DNA from: Flammula alnicola
Taxonomy: Eukaryota > Basidiomycota > Agaricomycetes > Agaricales > Strophariaceae
Assembly (NCBI GenBank): GCA_015499995.1
Contig: JADNRV010000030.1
Location: 1 to 64,000 of the forward strand
Direction of reading: 5' to 3'
DNA: 64,000 bases
The notes under the pieces were generated by a model that was given only the letters and a program-made list of their open reading frames with translations, searched no databases and was not told the origin of the DNA. A program made the translations under genes and the position numbers. Of this stretch, positions 43,677 through 53,333 are shown piece by piece; positions within the stretch are counted from its first letter, which is position 1, and the number at the start of each line of letters is the position of its first letter.

Positions 43677-45919
43677 TTAGTATGGCTCCAATCCAAGGAG
43701 TCCTTGACAAGCTCCTTCAACGTCGACAATCTGGAGACAAAATCAGTACCAAGACCTCGAATAAGTAACTTTCTTTACCTCCTTGGGAGCCGAGACGGAA
43801 AGTACAACAGGATGTTCATCCCCAATGAGAACTTCGTCCTTTTGGGTTCCACTCAATCAATGAATACATGCGAAGATGATGAATTGTTTACTAACCTCGA
43901 TCCTGATGCCAATATTGTGATAATGTTTCGGGAAGTTGGCGGTTGGAGGAACGTAGATGCCTATAGGTTATGTCAAATTTAAATCATAGGAACATCCGGT
44001 ACAGAGCAAAGACCTACCAGGTTCAATAGTAATAACCATTCCTTCTTGCAATCTACAAGCCGAACGACGAGGTTAATCAATATCCGAGATAACAATCGAG
44101 GCGACATACGGTGCAGATCGATCCATATGAGCAGATTCATGCAAATCTACAAGAAAGTAAGAAGTTCAGCCACGTAGCTAGCATAAACACAAAAAATGAT
44201 ACGCACCAACTCCGATGGGATGACTCAAATAATGCGGGTAGAGCACTCTTTCCAGATCACCCTCAGTCCAAAGGTTAAATCCAATCTGGTTCAACTCTTG
44301 CTTCAGAAGCGTACACGACTTCCTATGCAGCTCTTGCAACGAGTATCCAGCCTCTGCAGAACACAACTTGACCAACTCCTTCTGTGCGGAAAGAACTGCG
44401 CTATAAAGGTCGCGTTGAGGAGGAGAGAAGGTACCGCATGCGGGGTATGTACGGGCTGTGGTGCAAGGTCATTACGAGAAAATACTGGCGAGGAAAGGCA
44501 CAATCTCACTAATATCTGAGGCATATCCACTATTCCAAGACAATTAGCGGCAGATAAAGAGCGGTAAGTGTTATGCACATACTTATATTCGCACCCAGCG
44601 TCCATCAGAACGAGCTCATCCGGGGTAATTATGTGATTATTAGCGGTATAATGCAAAATTAGGGAGTTGGGTCTATCAGCCAATAAGCTCAATATAAATC
44701 CGTCGCGAAAAAAAGAAGACTGACCCTGAAGCTACCACTGGGACATAAGCAAGTCGTTGAGCACCGCCAAGGGAACAGAGGTATTCAAAATGAGCAGCAA
44801 CAGCCGCTTCTGTCTGACCCGGTTGCGTGAATCGCATCGTCTAAAACGATCCTTACTGAGTACAGAATTTAGAGATTCGACGGGATATATGAAGTACCTT
44901 GGCATGCGCTCGACCGCTTATGTCCGCTGCCTCACGCATAACCGCTTGCTCCGCCTTGCTTTTGATAGCGCGTAGTTTGCCTAGCTGTGGTGCCAGAGGT
45001 CTTCGTATAGAGTTCGAGATGCTATCAATGAGTTCATCGTTCTCCAAGGCTGAAGGATTTGTGAGATATGTCAGGAACGACTTTGGTTTCTTCCGTGTCG
45101 GTTTTGAAGTTGGAAGGTCGACATATACATGAGAGGAGTGAGGCAGGATGGATTTTACGTGCGAGCTCAAAGTGTTTATTGACAGAGTATTGTCGGCTTG
45201 GAATATCTCTTTGGCTGCAGATAGGCTGGTGCTATAAGGTCGCAAACGAGGTCAGTGCACGAGTTCAAAGCAACTGTCGAGATATATGTACATACCTAGG
45301 CCCATCCCATTTTTCTTTGGCAAGGTCTTTACCCGAACAAAAAAGAGTCATCTTGTACCCTCTCGGAGAAGAGTTCTTTTCTAGTTACAAGACTTCAATA
45401 ATTGTTATGGGCAGTGGGCGCTAATAGACGCACCGAGAATGACTGCAGAATTAGGTTCCTCAAAACCGGTAAGGTACCAAAAGTCAGACGCTTGTCGGTA
45501 CTTGTAGCTGTACATCCATAAGCTGTCCGCCTTGATACCTACTTGGAGGAAGGAGGTTGCTTACAAGATATCTACCCGCACCATATAATTAGGCAAAACG
45601 AGTTCCAAAAATTTGACAAACAGACGTACTTGCAGACATGTATTTCACTGAGGCAGCCACAGAGATGACAACGCTCTTCTCTGGCAGCAATTCCATAAGC
45701 CTCCGGCGTCTTTGTTCATAATCCGAAGCCGGTATTCCAGGGGTGAGGTCATTCTGCTGGACTTTGCTCAAACGATAAAGAAGCAGTCATGCTGATGGGA
45801 TAAAAGAACATACCCAGGTGAGGGTGTGATAAAAGTGTGGGTTGACCGTATTCCGAGGGCTTTGTAACTATACTTCTGGTAGAAAAGCGCGTTCCTGCGC
45901 GTCGGAATGAATTGAACAT
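43677..45919 (-). CDS. Mitochondrial aminopeptidase Icp55/XPNPEP3-like (M24B)
   Basis: A metal-dependent aminopeptidase that removes one residue from proteins already cut by the mitochondrial processing peptidase. The N terminus (MFNSFRRAGTRFSTRSIVTK) is a mitochondrial presequence. Then come GQPTLLSHPHL, LTPGIPASDYEQRR and SDFWYLTGFEEPNSAVIL (aminopeptidase P N-domain). The pita-bread catalytic domain shows all five metal ligands: D in LMDAGCEY, D in YASDISRTYP, H in YLSHPIGV, E in VITIEPGIYV and E in RIEDEVLI. At least nine short introns are needed. The start at 45919 was chosen because it supplies the presequence; a spliced acceptor at TCCAGCAG restores the frame. The stop is at 43677, after LLGLEPY. 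Confidence 0.9.
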
Positions 45920-46570
45920 GGAGGAGGCATGACAGGAGCAGAAATTTAGACCCTAACCCGCCATCATCCTAAGCCCTAACCCTAGCTTACACCACCGAGT
46001 TACTGAATGAATTTTTGGTGAGTTCTCTCTCTTTTTCTCTTTTTGAATTCTTTTTCTTACTTTAAACATGGTCAAACACCCAACCTATTCAATTTCCAGG
46101 GAAAACCTTACTGAAACGTGCAGTTGTCTCCGAGTCTCCAGGTCTCTCCTCCAGAGACCAAAGAGGTCCGTCTGCAACCAGTCCTAGCTCTTGTCAGGGC
46201 CAATACTCGTATTCCACACCTAGTCTGGAGCGGAGATGCTCTGGCTGGCTACTAAAACACAAACTATCGTTGGACGAACTCTACGACTTAGAAAACGCGT
46301 ACGATGAATGGCATATTCCTGTTAATTTAAAACCTTGCCGGCTACGATCAAGAAAATGGCTGACACTTCCTCAAAAATCGTTAAATGGTAGGGTGCTACC
46401 TAGGAGGAAGGAGGGCAAACTGTCCTATTGTTATCAACTTGTTCAATTAATCAAGACAATTCAAATTCCAATGATGAAATTACTACAAGCAGAAATGGGA
46501 GTTGTGTATGCCATGCAATGCAACGGCCTTCACCTCAAGTATTTCGTCAACTAAACAGCACATCGATATT
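45920..46570. other. Intergenic DNA with short telomere-like motifs
   Basis: 45953-45993 contains CCCTAACCC and CCCTAACCCTAG. These are a few copies of the CCCTAA motif, too short for a telomere relic and compatible with telobox-type promoter sites next to the Icp55-like start. A frame at 46270-46554 encodes 94 residues without a recognisable domain, and I do not call it a gene. Confidence 0.45.
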
Positions 46571-46924
46571 CTAACAGCGAGTAACTCGGAAAGAAAGAAA
46601 AGACTGGAAAGTCTCGCATACCGAATTCCCATTAAAGACTGTTGTAACTTCAGAGCATGCAGAGTCAACGAAGAGCTCGGTGAATCCGGGGCTTGTGCAC
46701 CCGACGAGAGCGAGAGAGCCCCACGTGAGGCCGGTTCCGAAGGCAGGGGCAACACAACCACTACCACCTGCACTGAGGTTGAATGCCGTAACCTGGAAAG
46801 TGGGCTGAACAGAGCCATCCAAGGCACATTCCTGGCCGAGATATAGTGTGGCAGTGTAGGCGGCGGAGAGTGCGATATGGGCCGTCACTATGGAAATAAT
46901 TGGTAGCGCAAAGAACTTCATCAC
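46571..46924 (-). CDS. Small secreted cysteine-containing protein
   Basis: The frame encodes 117 residues with a clear signal peptide (about 1-21, MMKFFALPIISIVTAHIALSA). The mature part is about 95 residues with six cysteines (GQECALDG, GSGCVAP, ALVGCTS, DSACSEV, NSVCETF, VTRC), hence probably three disulfides. It is Gly/Ser/Thr-rich and lacks any domain I recognise. Such proteins are common in mushroom secretomes, including effector-like sets, but no function can be assigned. No intron is required. A full-length copia element lies 268 bp upstream of the start codon, inside or near its promoter. Confidence 0.6.
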   Translation of the reverse strand: MMKFFALPIISIVTAHIALSAAYTATLYLGQECALDGSVQPTFQVTAFNLSAGGSGCVAPAFGTGLTWGSLALVGCTSPGFTELFVDSACSEVTTVFNGNSVCETFQSFLSFRVTRC

Positions 46925-47192
46925 TAAATTTCGAAAACATTAGAGGGATACTTAGTTCAGTCTTCTCAGAAATGAAAATAGTAGCTGCCTGTAGGTAGTA
47001 GGTACTAACCGGAAATGACCCTTAAAAGGGACTGTCGACTCGATCAAAGAGCTCCAATTTACGATTGGGACTGGAAACAAACTCAGATCAGCATGAACTC
47101 GAATTCAACGAGCACACAGAAAATCACCGTGTAATTCTGTTAAGAGCCGAATCCTGAAAGGCTCCTGTCGTTCTGAGGCCCTTTTTATATCT

Positions 47193-47515
47193 TGTTGAGA
47201 TCTCTGATCGCACCGTGAACCAACGGTCACGTCTCCCCCTTTGTATCTTTCTTTATTTCTCTTTCTCTTTATGCGAGTAGTTACAAACGGTCTTTATCAT
47301 ACATTACAGTATATATACGTAGCAGTAATTACACGGCACCTCAGTCAATGTATTGGTGACTGAGGTGAGCCACTTTCTATCTTCTCCCCTTAAATATCTT
47401 AATTAACTGTACCGTAGTTTATTGTCACATTATCTAGGTACAGATCTTTCTAAATAAAGTCAATGTATTGGTGACTGAGTTTATTGTCACATTATCTAGG
47501 GTCTAGATTTCTACA
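47193..47515 (+). repeat. 5' LTR of the copia element
   Basis: 323 bp, TG...CA ends. Inside it, GTCAATGTATTGGTGACTGAG occurs twice and GTTTATTGTCACATTATCTAGG twice, an internal duplication. A TATATATA stretch near 47310 is a candidate TATA box. Confidence 0.95.
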
Positions 47516-47526
47516 GGTTATGGGCC
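47516..47526 (+). other. Candidate primer-binding site
   Basis: GGTTATGGGCC starts directly after the 5' LTR. It is close to the complement of the anticodon stem-loop of eukaryotic initiator methionine tRNA (GGTTATGAGCCC), not of a tRNA 3' end. This would place the element among those primed by a half-tRNA, as known for Drosophila copia and Ty5. Confidence 0.5.
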
Positions 47527-47679
47527 TATATTGATCTCGACAAACCCTACAATCTTATCTTATCACGCGAAGCCGTCCACTTCGCTCCCCATACTGTCAA
47601 AAAACTCGTCCTTTGTCTTTTCTCTGACAACCCCTACCTCACGAATTTTTAAAAACACTGTCAACGCCTATTTTCTCTA

Positions 47680-50600
47680 ATGGCTCCAAACCCAACCACC
47701 ATATTATCTACTGACGCTAGTCGTCCCTCCGTCCCCCTAATCGCGACTACCCCTTTCACGGGCGCTCCCCTCGACAAAGACAAAGGAAACTGGAAAGAAT
47801 GGCGGAATCTTATGTATGCCACCCTCGCATTAAACGGGCTCTGGAATTATACAAAGGATACCGCTGCCGCCTCTACACCGGACGCTGCCACTGAACCGCG
47901 CGCTCATGCAAACTGGACCGAAAATGATCAGCGCGTCTGCGCTTTTATTTTTGGTGCCATCTCTGTCACTGAACGCAACGCTATCACGCCGCTTGAGTCT
48001 GGCGCGGCAACATACTGGAAACTCCTCGAGACACGCCATAAAAGCGACGGACCGATTGCGCAGGTCTACCTCATCAAAGAAACGCTTGGGATAGTTATCT
48101 CCAGCGCGGACTCGTACCCAAAGACTGTCTCCAAGCTATTTGAGATGCTTGACCGCGCGTGGGCTATGGGGGATATCAACATCGACCTGTTCAAAAGTAT
48201 CATAACCGTCAACGCGTTCCAAAACTTCCAAGACATCCAATTCGCACTACTGGACCGCATGAAACAGGCTACAGTATCATCCCCCTTTACTCCTGCTGAT
48301 ATCCTTCAATTTGCTGAAGACCGTCAGCGCGTTATAGACGCCAACAAGTCCGCATCGGTACCTCCCACCTCGATCGCGCTTGCTGCTCAGTCTAAGGCCA
48401 AAAGCAACAGCAACGCATGTACAAATTGCCATCGGCCGCATCACTCGGCAAAATACTGCATTAGCGAAGGTGGAGGAATGGCAGGAAAAACTTTGGAGGA
48501 GTCAAAAGCCGCCAGGCTTAAGGATCGGGAGAACGGAAAGGGTAAAGAGGCTTCAACCAAATCCCCTATCGCTATCCCCTTCACAGACAAGGATGGCCGA
48601 GCGTTTATTGCGCATGTCAGCGCAGACACCGTATTTACCCCGGCGCCTGCACCGGCGCCTATCACCCCCGCGCCAAAATTCTTGTTCTCCAACGCTGGGC
48701 TACCTTCTATAACTCCCACTGAAATCGACCCTGATACCTTCGACTACGAAACCGCCGGTTTTAAATACATGTCGGCGAAGGTTCTTGAAACCGATCTCTC
48801 TCTTAGGGACTGGTCCTCCACGGATGGATCTTTTCGTTGCAGCCTCGACTGGAAGGACTACACGCGAAGCATCGACGAGAATGAACTCACTTTCACCGCC
48901 CTCAACCAGAAGGCGCGCACCACTGTCTCAACAGATAAATACCCATTCTATGTCGACTCAGGCGCCAGTACCCATCTAACCCCAGACCGCGAGGATTTCA
49001 TATCTCTGCGTCCAATCCCTTCTCGCTCTATTCAGGGTGTAGGGGGATCGTCTATTAATGCCGTCGCCATCGGAGACGTCAAACTCCGCATCGCCAAAGG
49101 CAAAACCCTCGTCCTGAGAGATGTACTCTATGTCCCCAACGCAACTGTTCGCCTCATATCCGTCGGTTCCATCACACATGATTCCAACGCCATCGCCCAC
49201 TTCGACGACAGCTCCTGTTGGCTCACCGACAAATCCACGGGCGCTCTACTCGCCCGCGGGTCCTTCATGATACCTACTCGTCTATACTCCATCAATCTAG
49301 ACTCATCTGCCGCCGAGCATGTCTTTTCGGTCACCATTCCGCCGACCTTGGAGACCTGGCACCGCCGTTTGGCGCATGCCAACTACCAAGTAGTCCACGA
49401 TATGGCCCGCTTAGGCTCTGCAAAAGGTATGCCCTCCTCCTTTCCTTCGAAGCCTTCAAAATGTGACTCCTGTGTTCTGGGTAAACAGACACGGACTCCC
49501 GTTCCAAAGAAGCGTGAGGAAGGGGAAGGGCATAGAGCAACGAGGAGATTGGGAATAGTATGGATAGATTTATCAGGACCCGTAGCTGTCGAATCTCGAA
49601 CCGGCAATAAATATGTTATGAACCTTGTCGATGATTACACGAACTATCCGTGGACCATCCCTCTGGCAAAGAAATCTGACGCGTTCGAAGAACTCAAAGC
49701 ATGGCAAACGGCACGCGAACTCGAAACTGGCCTGAAAGTCGGACTATATCGCGTGGATGGAGGAGAACTCAAATCTGACAAAATGGAAGAATGGCTCAGG
49801 GAACACGGCACGCGACAGGAATTCACCGCACCATATACATCCGCGCACATTGGCCGTGTCGAGCGCATGCATCGAACGCTTATGGGCAAACAGCGTTCCA
49901 TGCGCGCCTACTCAAAGCTACCTCCATTCCTGTGGGACGAACTGTACCTTACGGCATCCCATATCCACGCGAAAACCATCACTCGCTCACTTAACAACAA
50001 ATCCCCCTTCGAATTATGGTACGGACGGAAACCCGACCTTTCCTACCTACGCGAAATCGGTTGTCGCGCATTCGTACTCATCCAGAACGTTCACAACCCA
50101 AAGATATGGGAGCGATCAGTGGAAATGGTCCTTATCGGCTACGACACAAACGCGAAAACCTACCGATGCTACAACCGAACTACAAAGAAAGTCTATAGTT
50201 CCTACCACATACGCTTCATCGAAAGCCATGAAGACGATTATCACCGAAAACCCACAACAATTCCCCATGCCGAACCATCCACCATCAACGACATTGCACA
50301 GAGCGCTACCAACAATCCGATATACTATGACGATACCGAAGAGGAGGAGTTCCTCCCAGCGGATCTCCAAGCGCCGATCCCCGATCATGATCAAGCGGAA
50401 CCCAATCCAGCTGACCCTGATCTTCCACGTCGATCATCCCGAGTCCCTAAACCGATCATTCCGGCGGATCACGACACCGGATCAACTCCTCAGACGCGCC
50501 TTGAGAAAGCCGTCCAGGAATCAAAGGACGCGGCTGCTCGAAAGAAGACAGCCCGGACGGAGAAACGGAAAACGCTCGAGGACATACGACAAGAGGAGAT

Positions 50601-52335
50601 ACGCAATGATCCCAAGGTGGTGGAACAAGCCGCGATGGACGAACTATGCGACCAATTCCGAGCCATGAACACAGGCCAGCAGGACGAACAAATCAACATA
50701 ATCCTAGCTGCCATTGCCAAAAACTCTAATATCGACCCACGCGAACTCCAGTTTGAAGACGAACCTAAAACATGGAAAGAAGCTCAAGCCTCAGTCGACG
50801 CTGCAAAGTGGGAGGCCGGTTATCGCGAAGAATTGAAGTCGCTTAAGGAGATGGGCGTCTACAAACTTGTACCCCGCGAATCGGTACCGGCAACCCACAA
50901 AATTCGGAAAGGACGCCCAGTATTTAAAGCCAAACGCGACGAAAATGGGAATATAGTTCGTCACAAGGTACGCCTGGTCTTTAAAGGTTTTGAACAAATC
51001 TATGGCAAGGACTACACTAGTACAACCTCACCTACTGCGCGCATGGAATCTTGGCGTATTCTGCTTCACATAGCAGCTACCTTAGGATGGGACACCCAAC
51101 AGATCGACGTAAAAACCGCTTTCCTATATGGACTACTGCCGGATAAAGAGGTTCAATTCATGGATCAACCGCAGGGATTCGAGGAGGAAGGTAAAGAGAC
51201 GTGGGTATGGATGCTACAGAGGGGATTATATGGCATGAAGCAAAGCGGCCGCATCTGGAACAAGACGCTCAACGACGCCATGATATCCTGGGGTTTTACT
51301 CGCCTTTCTAGCGAATCATGCATCTACTATAGGAAAACTGACACAGGTATAACCATTGCAGCCGTACATGTCGACGACTTTCTTTCGATTGCCAGCAGCG
51401 CCGAAGAGAACCAACGCTTCAAGGAGCAAATGAAGTCAATCTGGACGATCTCCGACCTAGGCGAAGTAAAATTCTGTGTCGGCATCGCCATCTCGCGCAA
51501 CAAAGAAAACCGTACCGTTCATCTATCCCAAACCGCCCTCATTGACAAAGTAATTAACCTTTTTGGCCAAATAGACGCCCACCCTGCCAGCACTCCTATG
51601 GACCCTGGTCTCAAGCTCAGACGACCGGACCGATCTTCCTTTACACCCGAAGATAAGGAACGCCTAGACAAACTTCCTTACTGCTCACTTGTGGGATGCC
51701 TCATTTATCTTACTGTCGGCACTCGCCCGGATATCGCTTACCCAGTCCAACAACTTTCGCAATTCCTTGACTGTTATACCTACGCGCATTGGAATGCTGC
51801 CATTCGCGTTGTACGTTACCTCAAAGGCACTCGGGAACTTAAACTATGCCTTGGCGGCGCTTCACCAATAAATCTGTTGGGCTTTAGCGACTCAGACTGG
51901 GCCAATTGCCTCGACACCAGACGCAGCGTCGGAGGCTACGGGTTCTCCCTAGGCTCCGGACTCATTTCATGGACGGCAAAGAAACAAAAAACAGTAGCTA
52001 CTTCTTCATGTGAGGCGGAATACACGGCAGCTTTCGAGGCGTCCAAGGAGGCGATATGGTTACGCACTCTCTTGTCCGAAATTGACCTCTCCCCACCATC
52101 GGCAACAACTCTACTTTGCGACAATAACGCCGCTATTACTCTCTCCGAGGATCCATCACAACACGGGCGCTCTAAACACTTCGACATCCGCCACCACTTC
52201 CTCCGTGAGCGAGTTCAAGCATCAGAAATACGCACCGCCTACATAAATACAAAAGACAACATCGCCGACATTTTTACTAAAGCGCTTCCCCCTCAACAAT
52301 TCCTTCGCCTTCGTACTTTCATCGGACTCCAATAA
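47680..52335 (+). CDS. Copia Gag-Pol polyprotein (1551 aa)
   Basis: One intact frame encodes the full set in copia order. Gag, then a zinc knuckle CTNCHRPHHSAKYC (residues 247-260); aspartic protease YVDSGAST with catalytic D426; pre-integrase HRRLAHANYQVVHDM; and integrase with D630 (WIDLSGP), D693 (RVDGGELKS) and E728 (GRVERMHRT). Then reverse transcriptase with QIDVKTAFLYG and the VDD box at 1231-1233 (AVHVDDFLS), and RNase H with FSDSDWAN (about 1402) and SSCEAEYTA. Protease-integrase-RT-RNase H order defines Ty1/copia. No frameshift separates gag and pol, as in many copia elements. The frame ends 58 bp before the 3' LTR. Confidence 0.97.
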   Translation: MAPNPTTILSTDASRPSVPLIATTPFTGAPLDKDKGNWKEWRNLMYATLALNGLWNYTKDTAAASTPDAATEPRAHANWTENDQRVCAFIFGAISVTERNAITPLESGAATYWKLLETRHKSDGPIAQVYLIKETLGIVISSADSYPKTVSKLFEMLDRAWAMGDINIDLFKSIITVNAFQNFQDIQFALLDRMKQATVSSPFTPADILQFAEDRQRVIDANKSASVPPTSIALAAQSKAKSNSNACTNCHRPHHSAKYCISEGGGMAGKTLEESKAARLKDRENGKGKEASTKSPIAIPFTDKDGRAFIAHVSADTVFTPAPAPAPITPAPKFLFSNAGLPSITPTEIDPDTFDYETAGFKYMSAKVLETDLSLRDWSSTDGSFRCSLDWKDYTRSIDENELTFTALNQKARTTVSTDKYPFYVDSGASTHLTPDREDFISLRPIPSRSIQGVGGSSINAVAIGDVKLRIAKGKTLVLRDVLYVPNATVRLISVGSITHDSNAIAHFDDSSCWLTDKSTGALLARGSFMIPTRLYSINLDSSAAEHVFSVTIPPTLETWHRRLAHANYQVVHDMARLGSAKGMPSSFPSKPSKCDSCVLGKQTRTPVPKKREEGEGHRATRRLGIVWIDLSGPVAVESRTGNKYVMNLVDDYTNYPWTIPLAKKSDAFEELKAWQTARELETGLKVGLYRVDGGELKSDKMEEWLREHGTRQEFTAPYTSAHIGRVERMHRTLMGKQRSMRAYSKLPPFLWDELYLTASHIHAKTITRSLNNKSPFELWYGRKPDLSYLREIGCRAFVLIQNVHNPKIWERSVEMVLIGYDTNAKTYRCYNRTTKKVYSSYHIRFIESHEDDYHRKPTTIPHAEPSTINDIAQSATNNPIYYDDTEEEEFLPADLQAPIPDHDQAEPNPADPDLPRRSSRVPKPIIPADHDTGSTPQTRLEKAVQESKDAAARKKTARTEKRKTLEDIRQEEIRNDPKVVEQAAMDELCDQFRAMNTGQQDEQINIILAAIAKNSNIDPRELQFEDEPKTWKEAQASVDAAKWEAGYREELKSLKEMGVYKLVPRESVPATHKIRKGRPVFKAKRDENGNIVRHKVRLVFKGFEQIYGKDYTSTTSPTARMESWRILLHIAATLGWDTQQIDVKTAFLYGLLPDKEVQFMDQPQGFEEEGKETWVWMLQRGLYGMKQSGRIWNKTLNDAMISWGFTRLSSESCIYYRKTDTGITIAAVHVDDFLSIASSAEENQRFKEQMKSIWTISDLGEVKFCVGIAISRNKENRTVHLSQTALIDKVINLFGQIDAHPASTPMDPGLKLRRPDRSSFTPEDKERLDKLPYCSLVGCLIYLTVGTRPDIAYPVQQLSQFLDCYTYAHWNAAIRVVRYLKGTRELKLCLGGASPINLLGFSDSDWANCLDTRRSVGGYGFSLGSGLISWTAKKQKTVATSSCEAEYTAAFEASKEAIWLRTLLSEIDLSPPSATTLLCDNNAAITLSEDPSQHGRSKHFDIRHHFLRERVQASEIRTAYINTKDNIADIFTKALPPQQFLRLRTFIGLQ

Positions 52336-52384
52336 ATATGACACTCCAGATTCCATGCGAGGAGGAGAACTTCTAGTTCACGGT

Positions 52385-52393
52385 GAGGAGGAG
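52385..52393 (+). other. Polypurine tract of the copia element
   Basis: GAGGAGGAG lies immediately upstream of the 3' LTR, where plus-strand synthesis would be primed. Confidence 0.75.
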
Positions 52394-52716
52394 TGTTGAG
52401 ATCTCTGATCGCACCGTGAACCAACGGTCACGTCTCCCCCTTTGTATCTTTCTTTATTTCTCTTTCTCTTTATGCGAGTAGTTACAAACGGTCTTTATCA
52501 TACATTACAGTATATATACGTAGCAGTAATTACACGGCACCTCAGTCAATGTATTGGTGACTGAGGTGAGCCACTTTCTATCTTCTCCCCTTAAATATCT
52601 TAATTAACTGTACCGTAGTTTATTGTCACATTATCTAGGTACAGATCTTTCTAAATAAAGTCAATGTATTGGTGACTGAGTTTATTGTCACATTATCTAG
52701 GGTCTAGATTTCTACA
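52394..52716 (+). repeat. 3' LTR of the copia element
   Basis: 323 bp. Reading it against the 5' LTR shows no difference, including the internal duplications. Confidence 0.95.
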
Positions 52717-52721
52717 TATCT

Positions 52722-53333
52722 TTCAGAAAATTGTTTTTTTTCCAACTTTCAAATTAATGTCATACAGCCTGGACACAAATGCCAGCCAATTGGTCTCGAA
52801 GTTTTGACACCCATGGGACTTGTTTCAAGGACCCGTACCCTTGGAAATATATAAGCAATCGGAAGAACCACCCATGGGATTTATTTCAAGGAGTCCTACC
52901 TTGGAAATATGTTTATTATAGAAGCAATCGGAAGAACCACCATCCATGGGATTTGTTTCAAGGAGTCATACCTTGGAAATATGTTTATTATAGAAGCAAT
53001 CTTGAGAACAATCACCAATCCCAGGGCATGTGGTGATAGGTAGGCCAAGGGCAGAGGATTGGGTGATGTAGAGGAGCATAGTCTTCTTGGCCATTCTACT
53101 CTTTTACCATTCTGATGAAAGTATGCGAGCTGCTAACGCTTTCAGCAAATAATCTCATCTTTGACAGGAGTTTTCAGAACAAGACTCCGTCTCAGGATTG
53201 AAATCGGGGTATAACTATGGCACAGACTCATAGAAGGATAATGGCGATGGTTTAAGTGTATGACATGACAAGCAACATCCATGTAATTTTTGATTTATTT
53301 TTAGTCAAGATAAATTTACTGATGACCCTCAAT
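52722..53333. repeat. Intergenic DNA with 61-72-bp tandem repeat
   Basis: Three units begin at CCATGGGA (52811, 52872, 52944), spaced 61 and 72 bp. Each contains TTTCAAGGA, CCTTGGAAATAT and AGAAGCAATC. Units 2 and 3 are nearly identical; unit 1 has a deletion that is not a multiple of three, so the open frame over it is not conserved coding sequence. The rest, to the end of the dehydrogenase gene, shows nothing. Confidence 0.75.

Larger units (their letters stand above)
47193..52716 (+). mobile_element. Complete Ty1/copia LTR retrotransposon (5524 bp)
   Basis: Two 323-bp LTRs (47193-47515 and 52394-52716), both TGTTGAG...TTCTACA, appear identical on reading. They flank one uninterrupted gag-pol frame. 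A 5-bp target duplication, TATCT, borders the element (47188-47192 and 52717-52721). A candidate primer-binding site and a polypurine tract are in place. Identical LTRs, an open frame and a clean target duplication indicate a young and possibly active insertion. Confidence 0.97.

Noticed and set aside
46270..46554. 94-codon frame between the Icp55-like gene and the secreted-protein gene
   Set aside because: No domain, no clear promoter, unusual composition; insufficient support for a gene.
49757..50668. 303-codon frame inside copia pol
   Set aside because: Out-of-frame reading of integrase and linker coding sequence.
52779..53036. 85-codon frame with a repeated HPWDLFQG peptide
   Set aside because: Produced by the tandem repeat; the first unit spacing is not a multiple of three, so coding is not conserved.
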